A stretch of 64,000 nt of DNA, from contig CM043953.1 of the NCBI GenBank assembly GCA_014529385.2, positions 64,992,372 through 65,056,371 on the forward strand, in the 5' to 3' direction. Shown here in pieces: positions 56,701-64,000 of the stretch (positions are counted from its first letter, which is position 1; each line of letters opens with the position of its first letter). The DNA comes from Adiantum capillus-veneris. Its lineage: Eukaryota > Streptophyta > Polypodiopsida > Polypodiales > Pteridaceae. The position numbers and the translations under genes are program-made. The notes under the pieces were generated by a model. It worked only from the letters and a program-made list of their open reading frames with translations, made no database searches and was not told the DNA's origin.

Positions 56701-57360
56701 TAGCTACTGATATTGAGAAGATTCATGTCATTGTTGATTTGCCTAGACCAACAACAGTCAAGGGGGTACAAGCCTTCATGGGGCATTGTGGATATTACCA
56801 GCGGTTGGCATCTACATGTACGCTATAATTGAAAAACTATGTATAGCTTGATTACGCACTTTGAATGGACCGAGGCATGTGAAGAATCCTTCATGAAGCT
56901 TAAGCAAGCTCTCACCTCATCTCCAATATTGAAAGCACCAGATTGGAATAAGGTATTCCACGTACATTTAGATGCTTCCAATTTTGCTATAGGTTGTATA
57001 TTAGCTCAACAAGGAGACGGGAAAATTGACTTTCCTATTTCTTATGCTAGCCGGCAATTGAACATGATTAGGAATGATTTATGCCGTTAGAAAGTATAGA
57101 CATTACCTATTAGCCAACAAGTTTGTGTTCTTCGTGGACCACCAAGCTTTGTTGTATTTGGTCAACAAGCCATGCAGCACAGGGAGAATAGTGAGATGGT
57201 TCATCATTCTTCTGGAATTTGATTTCACGGCGGTTGTAAAAAAAGACACTACACATCAATGAGCAGATCATTTGTCAAGGATTGTTTCAGGGGAATCACC
57301 TAAAGGGGTAGATGATGATCTACCAGATGCCTGTTTGTTCTCCGTGGAAATGATACCTAG
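56701..57360 (+). pseudogene. RT end and RNase H
   Basis: Resumes inside RT at ATDIEKIHVIVDLPRPTTVK and GVQAFMGHCGYYQRL (thumb/connection), then RNase H: FEWTEACEESFMKLKQAL, VFHVHLDASNFAIGCILAQQ, FPISYASRQLNMI and, after a frameshift near 57085, VRKYRHYLLANKFVFFVDHQ, FDFTAVVKKDTTHQ, ADHLSRI. The RT palm with the YxDD box is missing. Probably the continuation of 45988-48264. Confidence 0.75.
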
Positions 57361-58002
57361 ATGGTCGGAAAACAATATCAATTACTAGCTGGTAGGCTAT
57401 ACAAAAGAAATCGGGACGGGATATTGCTCTTATGCATTAATCCTGAAGGAAAAGAACAGTACCTAAGTCAAGTACATGTTACCATAGTAGGACTTCACTT
57501 TGCGGAAGACCAAACTATGCAACGAATCTTGAGACTTGGAGTATTTTGGCTGACTATGAGAAGAGATGTTCGATTTTTTGTAAAGGACTGCCCTCAATGT
57601 CAGAAACAAACACCCATACCTCATGTAACATTGTTTCAAATGTCACTTGTTCCTGAGTGGAGTAATTATCTGGTTACTTACTTATCGAGCCAAACATTTC
57701 TTGAGGATATGAGTAAACGCTATCAAAGAGCAATTGAAACTGAAGTAAGAGACTATGCTCTTATTGGGAACCAATTGTATCGAAGAGGTAAAGATCAACA
57801 TTTGCGTCTTTGTGCAAATGAAAACGAGTATATTACAATTATAGAATAAGCACATGCTAGATTAGCTGGAGGTCACTTTTGTAGTGAGACCATCGGAAGA
57901 GCAATCTTGATGGCAGGCATATGGTGGCCAACACTTTTTGCAGATGCTAAAGAATATGTTCGAAGATGTGATGCTTGTCAACGAGCAAAAATGCCAACAT
58001 GA
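57361..58002 (+). pseudogene. Integrase N-terminus with two zinc modules
   Basis: Two H2C2 modules in tandem. The first has LYKRNRDGILLLCINPEG, HVTIVGLHF and CPQCQKQ; the second has LYRRGKDQHLRLCANENEY, then after a stop at 57847-57849 AHARLAGGHF, GIWWPTLFADAKEY and CDACQRAKMP. A ~70-residue linker (SLVPEWSNYLVTYLSSQTFL) separates them. The layout equals that at 1-681. Single-module integrases are the rule in Ty3 elements. Confidence 0.8.
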
Positions 58003-58830
58003 GTAGATAGAATGCCCTTAAGACCAATGATGGGGGCTAGAGCTTTCACAAAATGGGGTATAGATTTTGTTGGACCAATACAGCCACCTGCTTATAGAAC
58101 CCAAGCTCAATATATCATTGTAGCTACGGACTATTTGATCAAGTGGACCGAGGCTAAAGTAACTCAAAAGAATGATGCCAGAACCACTACTGCATTCTTA
58201 TATGAGTATGTATTCACGAGATATGGACTCAATGAGGTAATCAAGTATTTTCTTAATGAGTTTATGGTCATCCATAACAAATTAGCCCACTATCACCCAC
58301 AAGCAAACGGACAAGCTGAGCATATGAATAAAATTCTTAGCTCGATGCTGACTAAAGTGGTTAGTTCAGGAAGAACATACTGGGAAATGAATCTACATGC
58401 TGCTCTATGGGCTTATCGAGTTTCATTCAAAACAAATTTAAATGCTACACCCTTTAATCTTGTTTATGGTCTTGATGCCATACTGCCAATAGAATTTCTA
58501 TTGCCGACATTAAAGGTAGCACAGAATCTTGAGTGGACTGTACATGAATTGTCAGAAAGACTCGAAGATTTGGAAAAGATGGATGAACAAAGGCTAAATG
58601 CTGCTGCAACTCATATCTATGCACAAAAGCGGAAACAAAAACAGTTTTTGATTCCCACTTAATCGCAAAGATCTTCAAGAAAGGGGACTGAGTTTTAGTA
58701 TATTCCCTTAAGCAACACATTCCCAAGTTTAAGAAAAAGGGAAATGGACCGTTATCATTGAAGATGTATCTCCAAGTGGAGCAGTAAAGTTTTCCACCCT
58801 AGATGGTGAACCAATGGCTAATTGGATTGG
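58003..58830 (+). pseudogene. Integrase core and C-terminus
   Basis: Core with WGIDFVGPIQPPAYRTQAQY (first Asp), then FLYEYVFTRYGL directly followed by NEVIKYFLNEF: about 15 residues that should hold SDRGTHF (second Asp) are deleted. GQAEHMNKILSSML holds the Glu. ALWAYRVSFKTNLNATPF follows. After 58662 the GPY/F part continues in shifted frames (KKKGNGPLS, DVSPSGAVKFSTLDG). The missing Asp makes it dead. Homologous to 663-1573. Confidence 0.8.
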
Positions 58831-60170
58831 TGGATGTCCTTTAAAGAAATACAATTTTCCACTAACCAATGAATTGCTAGAAAGAATGCATGCAACCAAG
58901 CAAAGGAAGATTAAAAGACAGTAGGTTATTGATAAAGCCCAAGAGGAATCTCGGCTTTGGGTACTCAAGCGAAAAGCTTCTCTCAAGAAGCAACGATACT
59001 GATTCCCATCAACACTCAGGAAATAGATGATCGACAATGGGAATTACCTAAAGACGCAGTTTCCACAAATGATGACTGGTTAGATGGAATGGACCTACGC
59101 ATCAAAGTACAACTCAACAATCATAGCACCAATGCTTTGGTCGACACAGGAGCTAGAGTAAATGCAATCAATTATTCCACATACAAGAAGACAACAATTC
59201 AAGCATTGACAACAGGAATAGCGACAATCAAAGGATGCAACAAGAACCCAACCCCAACATTGGGAGTAGTCAACTTGAATGTGATAGTACATGGATTTCA
59301 TGTCCTCATCAGTTTGTATGCTTACCAGATGAACACATGAATGAAAAGATGATTCTTGGAATTTCTTGGATACGAACATACAAAGCAGTACCAGATTGGG
59401 ATACAAATTAGCTAAAGCTATCACCTAAAGGAGGGCAACTCATTGTACCAATTGCACTGAGCAAAGAGGAATGGAAAAGAAGTAATCAATAGACCAAACC
59501 ACGAAGTAGTCAATCTTCTCCATCCCGTCGACAATCAAATGCTACAAGTAGCATGCAAGGAGTCAGGCAAATTTGGGTACCAAAAGCACAACTTAAGGAT
59601 AAGCTGATTCAGATCTTGGTGCCTAAAACTTCACCAACAAAACAAAAGAAGGTTCCAAGGATTAAAACACAGAGACGGGCATCTCCAAGCAAGGAACCTA
59701 ACATGGAAATGGTTTGAAAGAAAAACGACTACTTAACTTCTCCACAAACCGTAAAACCAATAAAGAAATGGCTGGTTAAGTCTCAAAAGACTCCACCACA
59801 CCATGCAGCACTAAGCCGACCAAGCTACCACTGGCGAGAAAAAGCTCGACAACAGTCAAAAGTGCTACCAACAACTCAAACAATTAGTGTGTTGAAGCAT
59901 CCGGACGGTACAATCAAACAAAGAGCACAGAAGCTACAAGATTTTCTCTTTGAAAGACATCAGCAACAAACCTCGACATCGGAAACCCTTAAGTTAATTA
60001 CTCAAGTCTCAGCTCTTGCACAACATATTGGTTTGAATTGCATTGATCTTCATAGCATGGTAGAGCCAACCACGGATATGCATAGACAGGATTGTTTAAC
60101 CCATGCACACAGTCGTCCCGGAGTACGCTATCTAGGAGGGGTGGAAGGGCACCAAGTACTAAGTAATTAA
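58831..60170 (+). pseudogene. Post-integrase ORF with a second aspartic protease
   Basis: After a basic linker (LERMHATKQRKIKRQ) comes RIKVQLNNHSTNALVDTGAR (retropepsin active site DTGA, about 59140), NAINYSTYKK, LGVVNLNVIVHGFHV and, after a frameshift, MILGISWIRTYKAVPDWD (the ILG..W end of the fold). The tail has MQGVRQIWVPKAQL and HPDGTIKQRAQKLQDFL, both conserved in 1532-2904, ending NCIDLHSM...GVRYLGGVEG at the purine-rich tract. Several stops. It lies in the same position as in the copy at 1532-2904. Substrate unknown. Confidence 0.7.
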
Positions 60171-60196
60171 GAGCAATTTTTGAAGAGGGAGGAAAA
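60133..60196 (+). promoter_or_regulatory. Internal polypurine tracts
   Basis: TAGGAGGGGTGGAAGG (60133-60148) matches the position of the 14-mer at 3067. GAAGAGGGAGGAAAAG (60182-60197) lies a few bases before TGTTAACGTG, as a polypurine tract lies before an LTR. Confidence 0.5.
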
Positions 60197-60202
60197 GTTT
60201 GA

Positions 60203-60920
60203 TGTTAACGTGTGATTTTTTGTAAAATTACCTAATAATGCCTTTATAACTCATCATCAAGGGAAAATTCACTGATAATATCTTCCCGATGAGTGTAAAT
60301 AGTGTATGTACTATAAAAAAATCATAAAAAATAGTCATTTTTTGGGTATTTTTCAACATTTTTATTCATAATGAGGCTTAAAATTAGAAAAATCCTACAA
60401 AAAACAATAAAGTTGTGTTTTTCAATGGATTTTCTTAATTATTGGATTTTTAATTTACTTTTTTAGAGCATTCTGCTATTTTTTTTTATTTTTTCAAAAA
60501 AACAGGTCAAAAATTAATAATAAATAGCAGGGAAGCTCAGATGGAAAATCGCAAGACATGATGGTGATAAAAAAGACAAGGCGGATAAGCACAAAAATTC
60601 TCAATAAAATCAGAAGATGGAAGCAGGAAGCCTAAATTAGGTGGCCAGGCCTACTTTTGCAAAATTCTTGCAGAATGAGCTACAGGAATCCGATCAGGGA
60701 AATTTTTGAGTCTAACATCGATTTCACGGCCTAGTAGGACTAACTGGGGAATCTGGGGAAAATTGGTTTGGGAAGACCGGGTATAGATATCCAAGGTAGG
60801 CTAAAACCACCTCATTTCGAGTTGGAGCCTTTGTAGAGAGAGATTTTGGCCTCTTTCGCGCGATTTTTTTGGAGCCCACAATTGACCATTTTCAGCGGCG
60901 TCTCACACGAAACATGAGGG
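60203..60920 (+). promoter_or_regulatory. Promoter-like block before ORFX
   Basis: Starts TGTTAACGTGTG, shares GTGTATGTACTATAAA with 3121-3873, has a TATAGATAT near 60782, a GAGAGAGATTTT leader and ends at donor GAGGG|GTAAGTTC (60921). CTCGTCAA after the donor is shared with the other copy. It may be an LTR U3-R or an internal promoter. Confidence 0.5.
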
Positions 60921-62334
60921 GTAAGTTCTTTACTCGTCAATGATCCATTTTGTACGGCCGGTAGCTAGTCTAAAGCCTTAGAAAAAACCCTAGAAATCGA
61001 GTAGTGCACGAAGACCTACGACCTAAAACTGACCATAGCGGCCTGCCAGCTTGACCAAATCAGATGGGATTTGAACCATAGCATGCCATAACATAATAGA
61101 ACCTTACTATATCATCAGATGACCATTTGATAGGGGTCGAGGGGGTCCTCAATAGAAAAGTTAGGTTTTTGGCAAATGTCAGAATTCCGACCTGACTCCA
61201 CAGATGGCTTGCTTATGAGGTCCATATACAATGTATATGATTGGTTTGGTGAAATCCATCAAGCAAAGCCCTCGAAAAGCAGAAAATGGATCGAAAGTTA
61301 CAAAGCGTCAAAATTGACATACGAGGTCAAACTGACTCCAAATGATCCAGAATTGGACAGGTTGCTTCACGACTATGTTACATACAAGTCCAAAGCCTCA
61401 AAGTGGACTGACCAACCCAACAGGCAGTATAGTCGCAAAAACAATGATTTCAGAGTCGACAAAGCACAAAGTGATACCGGCATGACCAAACTTGACCAAA
61501 TTCAATTTAGGACTTGTATTAGGTGTATGGAATATGTCTAGGTCAAAATTTGTGAGTTTTGCAAAGAAATTGTTACTATTGTAAATAATCACGACTATTT
61601 ACTTTTGCATCAGTTTTGCTTGGAAATTGTCACCTCACCTCACCTATCATGTGTACACACCTATTACATGCCAAAAATCAAGTATGAGCCAAAATGACTT
61701 GGAAAATTGTCAAAAAACGCAAAGAAGTCTTTGCAAGCCAATTATTTCTTGGTTATGGACCACATTTCTTGATCCAAATCACCTTATATCTCATATACAA
61801 TGCCTAGAACCAATTTGTACCCAAAAATGTCAATTTGTTAATAATTGCGATTATCTACTTTCTGGTCAAAATTGGGGAGTTTTGATATTTTGTCATCATA
61901 CATCCAAAGTACATGATGTGTTAAGCCCACTAGCCAATTTTGAATCAATTTGAAGCACAAAATCTCAACTTTCCTTTATATCTACTGTTTCAAAGACCTA
62001 AAGCCAAAATCTGGTACCATTTTCACCCTATGCATCCAAATGAGCCCATATTTCACTCAGATCATGTATTTGGTATATACTTCAAGCATATGAAGCCAAG
62101 TTTGCAAAAAGTTGAATTTTTTTCTCAGTTGTAAATAATCGCGATTATTTACTTTGGTTGCAAATATTTGTTTTGACTTTACAACTTTGTTCCTTGCATG
62201 TTTTTATGCATCTATGCTTGTTCAGACATTGATTTGAAGAAAATTGGACCAAAATTGTCAGTATTTCAGCCTAAATGACATTTCAGAGAAAATTCCGACA
62301 AATCTGCTAACTTTGCACTCTATTCACTGAACAG
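60921..62334 (+). other. Probable 5'-UTR intron of ORFX with palindromes
   Basis: GTAAGTTC at 60921 and TTCACTGAACAG ending at 62334, five bases before the ATG. It holds three palindromes: 61581-61602 and 61837-61858 (imperfect) and 62131-62152 (22 bp, perfect, GTAAATAATCG mirrored). Spacings are 256 and 294 bases. The palindrome is the same as in 25600-27119. Confidence 0.6.
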
Positions 62335-62339
62335 GAGCC

Positions 62340-64000
62340 ATGCAAGCAGTGGAAAGAGCTCGACCAAAAGGAAAAGCTACAAGAACTGCCCGCTTATCAA
62401 TTAGACCCCAAGTTAGTCAAAGCAGCCAAGGCATCATACCTCTCTAGAGAACAGCTAGAAGAGCACCACACTACAGTCTTCACTGGCAGATTCAAGAGTG
62501 AAGAGGGGCATCAGGTGGAGTCGCAACTCCTACCCAAAGAAGTATATGATGTAGCCGCAAAGCCAGAGACAAAAGAGTCTAACCACAGGCTGGGACTCAG
62601 GGATTTCTATGAACAAGAGCCTTGGGAAGTGGATTTTCAAAAAGCTTACGAGCTTCTATCTACAATTAAAGAAGATGGAACTGCACAAATATCCGACACC
62701 CAAGGGAACAAGGTAGAAGTGGTCATCACTAAAGAGATAGTGGTAGAGGCACTCAGACTGCCCACAGAAGGAATGATCATGAGAGCAAGGAACAAAATAG
62801 CCGGAACATTTACCAAAGAGATAGCCGTGACTACATTCACCGACCTCATTCACAAACAAGTGGAAGAGCCAGCCCGTTTGTACCACCAGCACTTCCATTT
62901 TTTGGCAAAAAGGCCACCAAGGTACACTATGCCAAATCACGCCGTGGCCACCACATTCACTCACGTTCTCAAGTCGACAACAAGGCAACCAATGGACCAC
63001 GCACAATATGTCCTGACTACTTTGAAGGGCACTAAGAAGGAAGGCAAAATCACTTACATGGGTACGCTAGAGGTCTTGACGAGAATAGCATACCATGCCA
63101 TTGGCATGGCCAACAATTTATCACCTGCTCCTGATCAGAGCACCTAGATATTGGCAGCACAACCCTCTCCCAGAGCTACAAGGTCAGGAAAGAGATCATA
63201 TAAATCTGATGAGAAATTAGCTGACAGCTCGTCGAAAAGGCACAACAGCGAGAGCTCTGACAACGAGGAAAAGAGAGCTCGTAGAGAAGAAATGAAAAGA
63301 AAAGTTGTGGCCGCACATAAAGAAGAGCCCGCACAAAAGCAAGCATGGTTTGAAAGAGAGAAATAGGCCTACCAGCGCAGTAGACAAGCACAAGGGAAGG
63401 ACCCAAAAAATTGGGTGCCTACTGGACTTAAAGGGCCTAGAACGAAGCATCACACAAGAAAAGAGGCCGAAGATCCGACAAAAAGATTGGAAAGAATGTA
63501 CCAAGAATCTGAAGTGCTCAAGCTAAAGGAGGCAGAAGACGCGGCAAGAAAAGTCAAAGAGGTGGAAGAACAAAGACAAGCCGAGGAGACGGCTAGAGAA
63601 GAAACACAAGAGCAAGGATATGGATCTCCCAGACCCACCTCACCGCCTACCAAACAACATGAACACCCCATGCCAAGCCCACCACCATCACCGGAGGTCA
63701 AAAGCACTAATGAAGAAGTAGACCCAGAGAAAACCAATGAATCTAAATCCAACAAAGAAACAAAATCTACACAAGAGGCGGACCAGCAAGAGAAAGAGAA
63801 AGATAAAGAAGCAGAGTCAGAAAAAGAGGCTACCAGTGCACTAGACAAAGAACCCAAGCCAGAGAAGGAAGCAAGTCCGGCACAAGAAGAGACAACAGGA
63901 TCTAAGCCAACACCCTCTACTACAACACATCAAGAGAAGGATGAAACACCTTCTACTTACACTCAGCCAGAAACCGTCGAGGCATCAAAGCCTCAGGATG
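62340..64000 (+). pseudogene. ORFX, second copy, runs off the window
   Basis: Starts MQAVERARPKGKATRTAR, shifts frame into KAASYLSREQLEEHHTTVFT, then the conserved domain: LRDFYEQEPWEVDFQKAYEL, VVITKEIVVEALRLPTEGM, HFLAKRPPRYTMPNHAVATT, MDHAQYVLTTLKG, TYMGTLEVLTRIAYHAIGMA. Stops at 63145-63147 and 63364-63366 interrupt one frame that otherwise stays open to 64000. Beyond it the protein is basic, then strongly Glu/Lys-rich (EAEDAARKVKEVEEQRQAEE), then Pro/Ser/Thr/Glu-rich. The copy at 5726 has coiled coils at this point. No catalytic motif recognised. Confidence 0.65.

Noticed and set aside
63217-63857. Ser/Leu-rich ORFs on the minus strand
   Set aside because: They are the antisense of the Glu/Lys/Ser-rich part of ORFX; no start context or motif.

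Overview
This window is plant nuclear heterochromatin: a nest of LTR retrotransposons with one CACTA-type DNA transposon and several solo or truncated LTRs. I see no intact host gene. A fern-like genome is my best guess. One element's LTRs carry PPR-protein fragments of the LVDMYAKCGAL type, a wording I associate with the very large fern/lycophyte PPR families. One Ty3 element has a plant Tat-type second RNase H, and (AG)n and (TG)n tracts are long. This assignment is inference, not proof.

Layout. (1) 1-9892: 3' part of a large Ty3/gypsy element. Its order is integrase with two zinc-binding modules, a second aspartic protease, a promoter-like region, a probable intron full of palindromes, a long coiled-coil ORF (ORFX), a polypurine tract and a 904-bp LTR. 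(2) 9908-11090: a possible spliced gene fragment on the minus strand. (3) 11770-15469: a decayed Ty3 pol with 3' LTR. (4) 15977-18843: CACTA transposase remnant, minus strand. (5) 19118-20722: Ty1/copia 3' end with LTR. (6) 20880-24233: gag and LTR remnants of two families that recur later in the window. (7) 24234-27941: a 909-bp 5' LTR, primer site, leader with a ~290-bp palindromic repeat, and an ORF. This is cut by (8), a Ty3 element with LTRs at 27942-29901 and 41920-45987. Element (8) itself contains a gag-pro-only element (32627-38308, minus strand) and two solo LTRs (31505-31897 and 43008-45079). (9) 45988-48264: gag, protease and pre-RT of a plus-strand Ty3 element. (10) 48265-55171: a minus-strand gag-pol element with dual RNase H in one frame broken by three stops, followed by an unrelated LTR to 56700. 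(11) 56701-64000: RT end, RNase H, tandem-zinc integrase, second protease, promoter/intron with palindromes, and ORFX running off the window.

The strongest novelty candidate is the family seen at 1-9892 and 56701-64000, probably with 24234-27941 and 45988-48264 as the 5' parts of the second copy. Two strongly diverged copies share a duplicated H2C2 zinc module, a retropepsin-like ORF after the integrase, an internal promoter-like block, a splice acceptor five bases before the ATG of ORFX, and arrays of TCGCGA-centred palindromes. The palindrome arms differ between copies yet remain self-complementary. The LTRs of this family also place the TATA box in the 10-base loop of an inverted repeat. 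All of these ORFs are broken, so the conservation reflects ancestors rather than present activity.
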